From Ariolimax columbianus (taxonomy: Eukaryota > Mollusca > Gastropoda > Stylommatophora > Arionidae): a DNA stretch of 64,000 nt. The stretch's first letter is position 1. Every line of letters begins with the position of its first letter. Positions 1 to 10,700 of the stretch are shown here, piece after piece. The DNA lies in NCBI GenBank assembly GCA_036924085.1, contig JAVGWX010000005.1:43159664-43223663 (forward strand). The letters are read 5' to 3'. The notes under the pieces are model-generated. The model had not been told where the DNA came from and did not search any database. It worked only from the letters and a program-made list of their open reading frames with translations. The position numbers and the translations under genes are program-made.

Positions 1-490
1 GAGAACAATATTAGAAAGATAGATAAAGAAAGGGACCTAGGAGTTATAATAGATCGTACAGGTAAGGTGAGTGAACAAGTTAAGGTAGGGTGGAAAAGGT
101 AAATGCAATGTTAGGGATGATAGAAAGAAATATTAAACATAGGAGCAAGGAAGTATAAAGCATTAGTTAGACCTAGATTGGAGTACTGTGTACAGGTGTG
201 GAGTCCTTATCAGAGAGGGGATATAAACATGTTGGAAAGAATACAAAAAAGAGCGACAAATCTGATAGTGGGATTCCAGAATTACAGTTATGAGGAAAGA
301 CGTAGAAAAACCGGCCTACAGTGTCTAGAAGAGAGAAGAATTCGTGGTGACTTAATACAGGTTATAAGATGATCAGAGGAATGGATAAAGTAGACTATAA
401 CAAGTTTTTTAAAATGAAGCCACCCACAATAACAAGAGGGTATAGCTACAAGTTGACTAATGAGAGGTCCAGATTAAACCTTATCTTTTT
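1..490 (+). mobile_element. 3' remnant of LINE family A (CR1/Jockey-like reverse transcriptase)
   Basis: The plus strand encodes the C-terminal part of a non-LTR reverse transcriptase polyprotein. Readable blocks are RDLGVIIDRT near 33-62, EYCVQVWSPYQRGD near 181-222, LERIQKRATNLI, and LQCLEERRIRGDLIQV near 320-365. The frame is broken by indels (for example near 90-140), so this is a pseudogene. The same peptide blocks occur on the opposite strand at 7,160-8,830 and partly at 5,170-6,480, which defines a local family. The catalytic region lies outside the window to the left. The right boundary is approximate. Confidence 0.8.
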
Positions 491-1045
491 GCTAGAAGTA
501 GCAAATTCTCTAATCAATTAATCAATCAGTCATTAATTTTTGACACAGTTAGACTTAGAAGAGCACATCATATGGACAAGAGCAATTATTGACTGGCTCA
601 CAATTATTGACCATGGACTAGATGACAATAGATATGAGAATAGTGAAGAATCTTGCTGGTTGTTTCTCAAAATATGGATGATGGTGATTGCTGAACAAGA
701 TTCTGATATCTCCATCAATATGTGAATCATACTCTTGTGTTACAATCATCTTACCTGATACATTCCATCTGCTAGCAAATTATAACTTAGGATTTATTAA
801 CTTTATATAATTTTAAAATAAAAATTTACAAAATACCTATAATTATGGCATTTATTCAAATTTGTGGGATCTGCCGGGGGATTTATATAATTAAGTAACT
901 AGTGCTAATGTAAACATAGTAAATAAATATGAGACACAATTAGGCATATATTAATAAAAGATCTGATTTTAAATAAAAGGTATCAATGATATCTCACATT
1001 TCAGAAGCAGCATTCTTCATTTTCAGTAGTCATCCAGTATATGAA
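491..1045. other. No gene seen
   Basis: AT-rich sequence without a convincing coding region. Short open frames on both strands at 533-730 are mirror images of each other and resemble nothing I recognise. Confidence 0.5.
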
Positions 1046-1915
1046 TTAAGTACATACACATGACCACCAAAACACAACAAAAAGGCACATGACCACAAGC
1101 CAATGGCCACAAGCACATGCACATGACCACAATCACATGACAAAAAGGCATATGAAAAAAAGACACATGATCGCAAGCACATTACTACAATCACATGATC
1201 ACAAGCACATGAAAAAAAAGCACATGACAAAAAGGCACATGACCACAAGCACATGACCTCAAGGACATGACAAAAAGACATATGACCACAAGGACATGAC
1301 AAAAAGACATATGACCACAAGCACATGACAAAAAGACATGACCACAAGCACATGACAACAAGCACATGACAAAAAGACATATGACAACAAGCACATGACA
1401 AAAAAGACACACGACCACATGCACGAGAAAAAAAGACACATGACAAAAAGACACGAGACAAAAAAGACACATGATCACAAACACGAAAAAAAGACATGAC
1501 AAAAAGACATGACAAAAAGACACATGACCATAAGCGCATAACCACATGTATCATCACCACATACACATTACACCCACATGATCACAAACACATCACCACA
1601 CGCACATCACCACACACACATACCACAAAACTCACACCATAAAGCACATAACTACAAGCACATCACCACATGTACTTCACCACATGCATCTCACCACATG
1701 CACTTCACCACATGCACATCACCACATGCACATTACCACAAGCACATCAGTACAAGCACATCACCACAAGTACCTCACCAAAAGCACATCACCACATCCA
1801 CCTTACCACGTGCACATCACAATATGCACAGCATCACAAGCACATCACCACAAGCACACCACTATATGCACTTCACCACAAATGTACCATTACATACATA
1901 TCACCACGTGTTTTG
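1046..1915. repeat. Degenerate 12-14 bp tandem repeat field
   Basis: The left half (about 1,060-1,530) is built from variants of CACATGACCACAAG and ACATGACAAAAAG. The right half (about 1,560-1,915) is built from variants of CACATCACCACAAG. Open reading frames on both strands (Cys/His/Ser/Val-rich peptides) are a by-product of the repeat and should not be annotated as proteins. Confidence 0.85.
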
Positions 1916-2689
1916 TTTATTATTGTTGGCAAAATTAGGAAAGTTCGCTTCGCGAGACGGTGATCATGATTGTCATCAAATCCATGTATCTCTTCCGCTT
2001 TATTGCTCAGCCAGGAGTCCCGCAAAAGATGCCGCTTTTTAACTGTAGTTTAGCTTGTCAGCGGACTTACGCTCTCCGCTCGCCCGTCGTCACAGGACTC
2101 GACTGTGTTAGTACTGGATAAATGAAAAGAGAATGATTTGCGATATGAATTTGATTTAAGTGTGGAAGGGTTGAGCAGTTCGTCGACATCACTTTCGCCC
2201 GAGTCCAATTTTAACCAGTGACAAGACAAGTCAGGACGACTGGATATGAACTCGGGTGCAGTGAATATCCACGGCTGTTCAAGTCTCTCGCCGTGTTCTG
2301 TTCTCAGCACATTTGCCGTCGTGGTAGCCTGATGACGAATTTCCCGCTTAGCTGGCCGGGCTTGATAAGGGCAGGGTAAATCTAAAAAGCTTTTCCTGTT
2401 CTTGGCTCCCTACTTTTTTTTTAACCACCTCTCCTGTCCCTTTTCTTTCCGAACGTTTGTTTGGATCTCTCACTGACAAGGACTCCGAGGTAGGCAAGAC
2501 GTCTTGTCACCTCCAGTGGTAACAAGTGACTCCTACACACCTCCGGTCTAAGTGTCAGCAAGGTGCCTCGAGAGTACGTGTGCATTATCGCTGCACGGCC
2601 CAATGATTTTGCGCTCACGCGTTGTCGAGAATACGGGACGATAGGGTTAGAGTTCGACTACAACTAGAATGTGGCACATTATCATATAG
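1916..2689. other. No gene seen
   Basis: Mixed-composition sequence between two repeat fields. An 86-codon minus-strand frame at 2,050-2,310 has no recognisable domain. Function unknown. Confidence 0.4.
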
Positions 2690-2821
2690 GTGTATCCTAT
2701 TTCAATATATTGTAGTAGTTGTACTAGAGGCAGTGATAAGTATGGTATAGTGATAGTAGTTGTACTAGTGGCCGTTGTAATGGTTGATGGGGTGATAGTG
2801 GCAGTAGTCATACTAGTTGTT
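2690..2821. repeat. Left outlier of the GTAGTAGTTGTACTAG minisatellite
   Basis: Two to three degenerate units with the cores GTAGTTGTACTAG and GTTGTAATGGTTGATG match the start of the large array at 3,076. The array is therefore split by the element at 2,822-3,075. Confidence 0.7.
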
Positions 2822-3075
2822 TGTTCTTTTTCGTTCGCCTTAATTCTGTATTCCCATAGGCAGTGTGCGTTGCACTACGGCTTTTATTTTGCGCCTTTCG
2901 GCCCAGTGCATCCGACTTCGGCATGCATTTTATGTAATGGTCTACAGCTTCCTCCTGCATTTTCTAAAGGTTTCCTTCCCCGGGGTAACGGCCGGTACTG
3001 TGAAGTGGATCGAACCTAGCATCTTTTGTTTGTGAGCCGTGTCACTTAACCACAAGCCGACGCCGTCCCTCTGGA
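2822..3075 (-). mobile_element. tRNA-derived SINE inserted in the minisatellite
   Basis: Read on the minus strand from about 3,075, the sequence starts like a tRNA-derived SINE. A box A-like stretch (CGGCTTGTGGTTAAGTGAC, about 3,041-3,059) is followed by a perfect box B core, GGTTCGATCC, at 3,007-3,016. The spacing fits an internal RNA polymerase III promoter. About 185 bp of non-tRNA body follow and end in an A-rich stretch near 2,822-2,832. Both flanks are units of the same minisatellite, which supports insertion into a pre-existing array. I could not define target-site duplications because the flanks are repetitive. Boundaries are within about 10 bp. Confidence 0.65.
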
Positions 3076-4860
3076 TGTGGTGAAAGTGGTAGTAGTTATA
3101 CTAGTGACAGTTGTAATTGTGGATATGGTAGTAGTAGTAGTAGTAGTTGTACTAGTTGTAGCTGTAATGGTGGATGTGATGATAGTGGTAGTAGTTGTAC
3201 TAGTTGTAGTTGTAGTGGTGGATGTGATGATAGTGGTAGTTGTACTAGTTGTAGTTGTAGTGGTGAATGTGATGATAGTGGTAATAGTTGTACTAGTTGT
3301 AGGGTTGGATATCGTGGTAGTGCTAGTAGTTGTACTAGTTCTAGTTGTGCTAGCAGTTGTACTTGTAACAGCTGTAATGGTGGATGTGGTAGTCGTTGTA
3401 GTAGTGACATTTGTATTGGTAGATGTGATGGCAGTGGTAGTAGTAGTTCTAGTGACATCTGTAATGGTGGATGTGATGGCAGTGGTAGTAGTAGTTCTAG
3501 TGACATATGTAATGGTGGATGTGATGGCAGTGGTAGTAGTAGTTCTAGTGACATCTGTAATGGTGGATGTGATGGCAGTGGTAGTAGTAGTTCTAGTGAC
3601 ATCTGTAATGGTGGATGTGATGGCAGTGGTAGTAGTAGTTCTAGTGACATCTGTAATGGTGGATGTGATGGCAGTGGTAGTAGTTGTTCTAGTGACATCT
3701 GTAATGGTGGATGTGGAGATAATGGAAGTAGTTGTTCTAGTGACATCTGTAATGGTGGATGTGATGGCAGTGGTAGTAGTTGTTCTAGTGACATCTGTAA
3801 TGGTGGATGTGATGGCAGTGGTAGTAGTAGTTCTAGTGACATCTGTAATGGTGGATGTGATGGCAGTGGTAGTAGTTGTTCTATTGACATCTGTAATGGT
3901 GGATGTGATGGCAGTGGTAGTAGTAGTTCTAGTGACATCTGTAATGGTGGATGTGATGGCAGTGGTAGTAGTAGTTCTAGTGACATCTGTAATGGTGGAT
4001 GTGATGGCAGTGGTAGTAGTTGTTCTATTGACATCTGTAATGGTGGATGTGATGGCAGTGGTAGTAGTTGTTCTAGTGACATCTGTAATGGTGGATGTGA
4101 TGGCAGTGGTAGTAGTTGTTCTAGTGACATCTGTAATGGTGGATGTGATGGCAGTGGTAGTAGTAGTTCTAGTGACATCTGTAATGGTGGATGTGATGGC
4201 AGTGGTAGTAGTAGTTCTAGTGACATCTGTAATGGTGGATGTGATGGCAGTGGTAGTAGTTGTTCTATTGACATCTGTAATGGTGGATGTGATGGCAGTG
4301 GTAGTAGTTGTTCTAGTGACATCTGTAATGGTGGATGTGATGGCAGTGGTAGTAGTTGTTCTAGTGACATCTGTAATGGTGGATGTGATGGCAGTGGTAG
4401 TAGTTGTTCTAGTGACATCTGTAATGGTGGATGTGATGGCAGTGGTAGTAGTTGTTCTAGTGACATCTGTAATGGTGGATGTGATGGCAGTGGTAGTAGT
4501 TGTTCTAGTGACATCTGTAATGGTGGATGTGATGGCAGTGGTAGTAGTTGTTCTAGTGTCATCTGTAATGGTGGATGTGATGGCAGTGGAAGTAGTTGTT
4601 CTAGTGACATCTGTAATGGTGGATGTGGAGATAATGGAAGTAGTTGTTCTAGTGACATCTGTAATGGGGGATGTGGAGATAATGGAAGTAGTTGTTCTAG
4701 TGACATCTGTAATGGTGGATGTGGAGATAATGGAAGTAGTTGTTCTAGTGACATCTGTAATGGTGGATGTGGAGATAATGGAAGTAGTTGTACTAATGAC
4801 AGTGGTAAGGGTAGATGCAGTGATAGTAAGATCAGTTGTACTAGTGACAATGATTAGGGG
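3076..4860. repeat. 48-bp minisatellite, about 28 near-identical copies plus degenerate edges
   Basis: From 3,451 to about 4,795 the unit is 48 bp and includes AGTGACATCTGTAATGGTGG and ATGTGATGGCAGTGG. The left edge (3,076-3,450) has shorter degenerate units rich in GTAGTTGTACTAG. A variant unit containing GGAGATAATGGAAG appears once near 3,715 and dominates the right edge (about 4,600-4,790). Because 48 is a multiple of three and the unit lacks stops in some frames, frames of about 600 codons are open on both strands. The plus frame would be a 16-residue hydrophobic Val/Met repeat. I regard these as repeat artefacts, not proteins. Confidence 0.95.
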
Positions 4861-5169
4861 GGTTGCGGTTGTTGATGTTTACAGTCCATTAAGACTACCA
4901 ACAACAACCTGGTAATGTGTCAATATCACTGGAATGTAACATTTCAGATATGACGTCATGCAACTTTTATCTTTCTTCAATCTCCCCACAAAAACTAACA
5001 CCTACCCCTCAATGTGACGTAACAAATATCTTAATCCCTCTGAAAAAAAACGATGTTATTTTGACATAATGCAAGCTATATTTATTGACAGAAGAGAATT
5101 TTATAAATGAATAATATTATTTAATTAATTGTTGCAGTGAGTGAATTGCTAATTTATCTATTGTAGTGT
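4861..5169. other. No gene seen
   Basis: AT-rich spacer between the minisatellite and a LINE remnant. Confidence 0.5.
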
Positions 5170-6480
5170 CGTCGTCCAACATACCATACTTAAGAATGTA
5201 CGATAAGGACCCCACACCTGTACACAGTACTCCAATCTAGATATCATATAGCTAATGGGCTTGCTCCCTCGCTTTACCTGTTTGATGTATTAAAACCCCT
5301 AGGTCCTTTTCCATCATTCTAATATTGTTCTCGCCCATTCTGTAATTATGTTCTCGCCCATTCTGTAATTATGTTCCAAATTGGATCTACCCATGTGGAT
5401 GACTGTACATTTATCTACATTAAACTCCATAAGCCAGTTCGCAGACAATTCTTGAATTTTGTCTAAAGCCGACCCTCAAAATATTCACTTCCGGTTTAGA
5501 TAAAACACTACTGCATAGTTTTGTGTCATCAGCGAATTTTGCAATCATGGATCCGATATCAATGTTCACATCGTTTATATATATCAAGAACAAAATTGGT
5601 CCCACAACGGAGCCCTGTGGCACTCCACTTTTCACTTCACACCGCTCAGAGTACTCATTATTTATGCCCACCCTCTGCTTCTTCCTGTTAACCAATTTTC
5701 AATCCATTTGGCAACTTCCCCATCTATTCCATGTGATTTTAATTTTCTAAATAATCTTTAATGAGGTACTCTATCAAAGGCATTTGCAAAATCTAGATAA
5801 ATAGCATTCACTGGCTCCCCTTTATCTATCCTTTTAGTTACCTCTTCCATGAATTCTAATATATTTGTTAAGCACGATCTCGCTCTAGTAAACTCATGCT
5901 GACTATTTCTGATTAGATTAAATTTGTTTAAATGCATTACAGTGTTTTCTTTGATTATTGACTAGCAATTTACAGACTATGCTCGTTAAACTCATCGATC
6001 TATAATTTGCTGGATCTGACTTTTTGCTCCCTTTAATAAGGGGATCACTCCTGCATCTTTCCAATCTCTTGGAACAATCCCTTTTGCAAGTGATTGAGAA
6101 CATATAGCCAATGGTTTTGCTAGTTGGTCTCTAATTTCAAACAGCCATTTTTGATAAATACTATCTTGACCTGGATATTTATCCTCTTTCCATCCCTCCA
6201 ATTAAAAAAAAACCCATTTCCTCTGTAATACAGATTGATCTTCCCACTGTATCCATGTCTCTTTGGAAAATATCTATAGACTCTGGGATTTTGGAGCAGT
6301 CTTCTTTTGTGTAGACTGCCAAAGTACTGAGTAGGTTGGATGCCTCCCTATTCTCACTTAATATTTTTCTTATGCTATCTATGAGAGGGCCTACTTTGTC
6401 TTGCGTACTTTGTTTATTTTTAACATAATTAAAAAAAAAGCTAGTAAATGGATTATTTCTTTTTAATATTCTGATTACTC
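5170..6480 (-). mobile_element. LINE family A, broken reverse transcriptase copy
   Basis: Minus-strand translation gives, in order, the PGQDSIYQKWLFEIRDQLAK and GIVPRDWKDAGVIPLLKG blocks (about 6,200-6,030), then GVPQGSVVGPILFLIYIND and the catalytic-motif region FADDTKLCSSV (about 5,640-5,510). Frames are interrupted by several indels, and an internal deletion joins the RT to a downstream block near 5,215-5,275. It is less intact than the copy at 7,160-8,830. Confidence 0.85.
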
Positions 6481-7159
6481 CAAAACAAAGTCAGATGCTT
6501 CCCCACTGAACGAATAAGAAATCCATTTTCTTTTGATCATATAGTCAATCCATAACATATCTGATCATTTCATCTCATTTATCTACTTAGGTCGTTAAAT
6601 GACTTGGTTAAGAACAATCTTTTTTCCTATGCGCTATATGTGACCGTTGATTTCTTCAGTCCATCCTTCTGTTGTGTTTCTAGAACACAATCAGTCCATA
6701 TTCATATTAGTCTTACTCTAACATTCTGTTGCCGGTTGTTCAAGCGACTGGAAAGTTTAGGGTCATTCTTGTCAAATGACAAAACGATTGGATTCTCTTG
6801 TCTTCATATATAAATTCATGCATGGCATTGTTTCCGATTACTGTTGGATTTCTCCATTTCTCATTATGTCCCATTTAGCGACCCTGACTGCTTCTTTACT
6901 TGTGAGTTGATCAGGGCCTATGTCTGCCATTGATAACAGAAAGTTGGTATGATAATCATTTGTCTTCTTCCCTTCATGCATTGTCTTAGTAATGGTGATA
7001 ATTGGTAGATCACGGCATTTGAAATTTGTGTTCATACTGCTATCTCCATGCCCATTTTGCCTTATATAAATCTAATGGTATTTCTTTAGTTCAGCCAAAC
7101 ATTGTCACTTTTCTTTAACGTTGAAATATCTATTTGGGGGGTCTTTTTATTCTACAGCT
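6481..7159. other. No gene seen
   Basis: AT-rich sequence between two family A copies. Short frames on both strands have no recognisable domain. Confidence 0.4.
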
Positions 7160-8830
7160 TGATGGCTATTGTTATCACTAGATTATTGCGATCTTAACTT
7201 AACTAAACGTCTTTATACTAGTTTAGAAGACTCTGCAGAGTCTGTATACAACCAGTTCCATTTACATCACCTTGCTCTAGAAGCTGTACGCATCCAATCT
7301 ATTCTTAAATGCATTAACCATCCCAGCCTCCACCACCTCACTTGGCAATGCATTCCAAGCATTCACAACTCTCTGGCTAAATAAATTCTTCCTAATATCT
7401 AATCTGGACCTCTCCTTAGTCAACTTGTAGCTGTGGCCTCTTGTTCTTGTTGGTGGTTGTATTTAAAAAAAACTTATCTAACTTATCCATTCCTCTGATC
7501 ATCTTATACACCTGTATTAAGTCACCACAAATTCTTCTCTCTTCTAGACACTGTGGTCCGGTTTTTCTGAGTCTTTCCTCATAACTGTAATTCTGGAATC
7601 ACAGTATCAGCTTTGTCACTCTTTTTTGTATTCTCTCCAACATGTCCATATCCCTTCTCTGGTAAGGACTCCACACCTGTACACAGTACTCCGATCTAGG
7701 TCTAACAAATGCTTTATACAGTTTGACTATCACTTCCTTGCTCCTATGTTTAATATTTCTTTTTATCATCCCTAACAATTCATTTGCCTTTTTTAACTGC
7801 TACCTGAACTTGCTCCCTCACCTTACATGTATGATCTATTATAACCCCTAAGTCCCTTTCTTTACCTATCTTTCTAATATTGTTCTCTCCCATTCTGTAA
7901 TTATGTTCCATATTGGATCTACCCATGTGCATGGCTGTACATTTATCTACATTAAACTCCATTTGCCAGATTACAGACCATTCTCGAATTTTATCCACTT
8001 CTGCTTTAGATGAGACACTACTGCATAGTTTTGTGTCATCAGCAAATTTTGCAATAATGGATCCCATACCTATGTCCAAATCATTTATATATATCAAGAA
8101 TAAAATTGGTCCCAAAAACCGAGCTCTGTGGCACTCCACTTTTCACTTCACACCACTCAAAGTACTCCTTATTTATACCCACCCTTTGCCTTCTTCCCGT
8201 TAACCAATTTTCAATCCATTTGGCAACTTCCCCACCTATTCTATGTGATTGTAACTTTCGAAATGATCTTTGATGAGGTACTCTATGAAAGGCCTTTGCA
8301 AAATCCAGATAAATAACGTCCACTGGCTCCCTTTTATCTATTATTTTGGTAAGCTCCTCCATGAATTCTAATAGATTTGTTAAGCATGATCTGCCTCTGG
8401 TAAACCCATGCTGACTATTTCTAATTAGATTAAATTTGTCTAAAGGCATTACAGTGTTTTCTTTGATTATTGACTCTAACAATTTACAGACTATGCTCGT
8501 TAAGCTCACATGTCTATAGTTTGCTGGATCTGCTTTTTTGTCATTTTTGAAAAAGGGGATCACTCCCGCATCTTTCCAATCCCGTGGAACAATCCCTTGT
8601 GCAAGTGATTGAGAACATAATATAGCCAATGGCTTTGCTATTTTGTCTCTAATTTCAAACAGCAATTTTGGATGAATACCATCTTGACCTGGACATTTAT
8701 CCACTTTCACTCCCTCCAATTTTTGTAAAACCATTTCCTCTGTAATACAGATTGATCCTAATCCTGCTGTATCCATGACTACAACCTGATGCATTTTTAC
8801 CATAGCGACACTGTATTTTATCATACGCTT
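7160..8830 (-). mobile_element. LINE family A, reverse transcriptase half with one main frameshift
   Basis: Reading the minus strand from 8,824, one long frame contains VDKCPGQDGIHPKLLFEIRD, IVPRDWKDAGVIPFF, NSQHGFTRGRSCLTNLLEFM, VIYLDFAKAFHRVPHQ and EVKSGVPQSSVFG. The frame shifts near 8,110-8,140 and continues with PILFLIYINDLDIG, the active-site motif FADDTKLC, and KCTAMHMGRSNMEHNYRMG to 7,780. Decayed C-terminal and 3' sequence runs on to about 7,160. Order and motifs are typical of CR1/Jockey-superfamily LINE reverse transcriptases. The endonuclease half is absent here, but a piece of the same family lies at 17,440-18,650. Confidence 0.9.
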
Positions 8831-9379
8831 ATCACATTACAGTCAATCTGATTTGTTATTATCTATTCTGAACTTTCAATCTGAACATGTTTCTTGGATC
8901 CTGTTGAACAAATATGTTACACTTAGCTAATTGGTTTTCTTTGCTAAAAGTTTTCAGCCTGTAGGGTAGGACAAACTCGACAATCCATCAAGACATCTTT
9001 CTTGGACAAAATAACTCCACCCAACTACTGCTACATTGCTTTTCCTTGTGAAGGGCACATTCATAAGGCCGAAAACAAATACCTGCTCAGAATGGATGAG
9101 CTGGCTACCAGGTGAAGAGCACAGTGCAGTGCAACATTTAGAAGGCAGACGCAGATATGATTTATCAGAGTAATTGATGTGGAAACCTGTTGGCGAACAG
9201 AGGAAGAAAATGATAAAGAGATCATCATGAATTAATGTAGGTTAATGAATACCAATGATCTTGTTTGGTTCCCTTTATTTGTCTAGCGCATGAATGACTC
9301 CAGGAATCGGTCTTATGTGCGACAGTCATTTGCTAGGGGAATGTTTATCTCTAGTATTTACTTACTTTCCGTGTCCGAC
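8831..9379. other. No gene seen
   Basis: No supported coding sequence or RNA gene between LINE families A and B. Confidence 0.4.
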
Positions 9380-10500
9380 CCCTTAAATAGTTCTCGCAAA
9401 AAAAACCAGCCTTTGTCAGTGACCTTTCATTTGCCACCATCAGGTCCTCCATTGCACAGGATCCTGCATCCTGGGACATATAATCAGGTGTTAAGGGTCC
9501 TGGACGGCCCCACATTAGCAATATTCATTGTCTGCAAATCCTCACTTTTTCAGGTTAGATTCACCTGTTCTTAATCTGTTCAGAGATCTCCATGTAGCAA
9601 ATGGCAAATTATGTCCTAGTGCAGGTTCTTCTTTGATCTCCATCCAACCTTCACCATTCTTTTAGCGCCACTTTCCTATGCAGTTTCTCTCTGGGCTTTG
9701 TTCTGAAAGCTGAACAGTCCACAGAAAACTTGTCCTTGGTGTTAGTCGTATTCTTTCTACTGTATGTCCAAAAATAGGGTGTCTCAGGTTACAGGACTGC
9801 TTTTGTCTCTCAACTTCAGATGCGACATGTTTTGTTATATCTGGATGTGCGATACCAGCGATTACATAGACATTATCCGTTGGTGTCGGTTTAAGACATC
9901 CTGTTACAATATGGCGTATTTCATTTATCGCCACATCAACCTGTTTCGTATGCGTAGATGCATTACATATTGGTGCCGTATACTCTGCCGCTGAGAGGCA
10001 TAGGGCAAGGGCTAATGTGCTGAGCACCGTTGGGGATGCTCCTCATGCAGTGTTTGTTAGCTTACGAATTATGTTATTTCTTGCACGGACTTTTTCTTTT
10101 ACCACATTTCAATGTGCCGTGTTCGATAATGTATTGTCCATTACAATGCCTAAATGCTTTAGTAATTATTATGTTCGTACCTGTCCGCGCCATTTAATAT
10201 GAAGTTGTTGTCTTGCTTCTCTGTTCTTCAGGTGGAAAGCACATACCTGTGATTTACTGGGATTAACTATGAGGTGGTTTTCCTCATAGTATTCGGCCAT
10301 TCTGTCTAGAGTTTTTGTGTGCCCGAGCTCCACTTCCTCAAAATACTTTCCCTGTGCAGCTCAGTGTCACCTGCATATATGAATTGTCTTGTTCCTGGGC
10401 TAACTGGTTGACCATTCATGTATACATTGTATAGCATAGGGTCCAGGACACTTCTTTGTGCAAGGCCATTCTTCTGGTTGCGCCATCTATTGTCTTTATT
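9380..10500 (-). mobile_element. LINE family B, reverse transcriptase C-terminal half
   Basis: The minus strand, with frame changes, reads GLAQRSVLDPMLYNVYMNGQ and PGTRQFIYAGDTEL (about 10,480-10,370; the usual YADD has become YAGD). It then reads ALALCLSAAEYTAPICNAST, IVTGCLKPTPTDNVYVIAGI (10,027-9,850), and a cysteine/histidine-rich tail with CGAVQDP..HLII near 9,500. This is the usual order of palm, thumb and terminal Cys/His block in a non-LTR element. The mutated active site and frameshifts mark it as dead. A plus-strand relative lies at 38,000-39,690. Confidence 0.75.
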
Positions 10501-10700
10501 TATTTTTCAGTCACATAGAAACGTCTATTCTGTAGTAGTAGTAGTAACCCCTTTTCAGTCATGTCTGACTGTAGGTTGATGTGACCTTGGAGTAGCAACT
10601 CTCCACTGAGTTTTTGGTTTTCCGTTTTCTTCCGCCATTGTCTCTTTACTTCCCTTTGTTGTATGAGCGTACTTTCGCCCAGCCGAAGGTGGCTCTTCAG

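Noticed and set aside
1030..2042. Cys/His-rich frames resembling metal-binding repeats
   Set aside because: Translation of a degenerate CACATGACC-type repeat; no stable frame and no conserved spacing.
3077..4915. Open frames of about 600 codons on both strands
   Set aside because: They follow from a 48-bp repeat whose length is a multiple of three. The predicted proteins are 16-residue monotonous repeats, and both strands are open at once.
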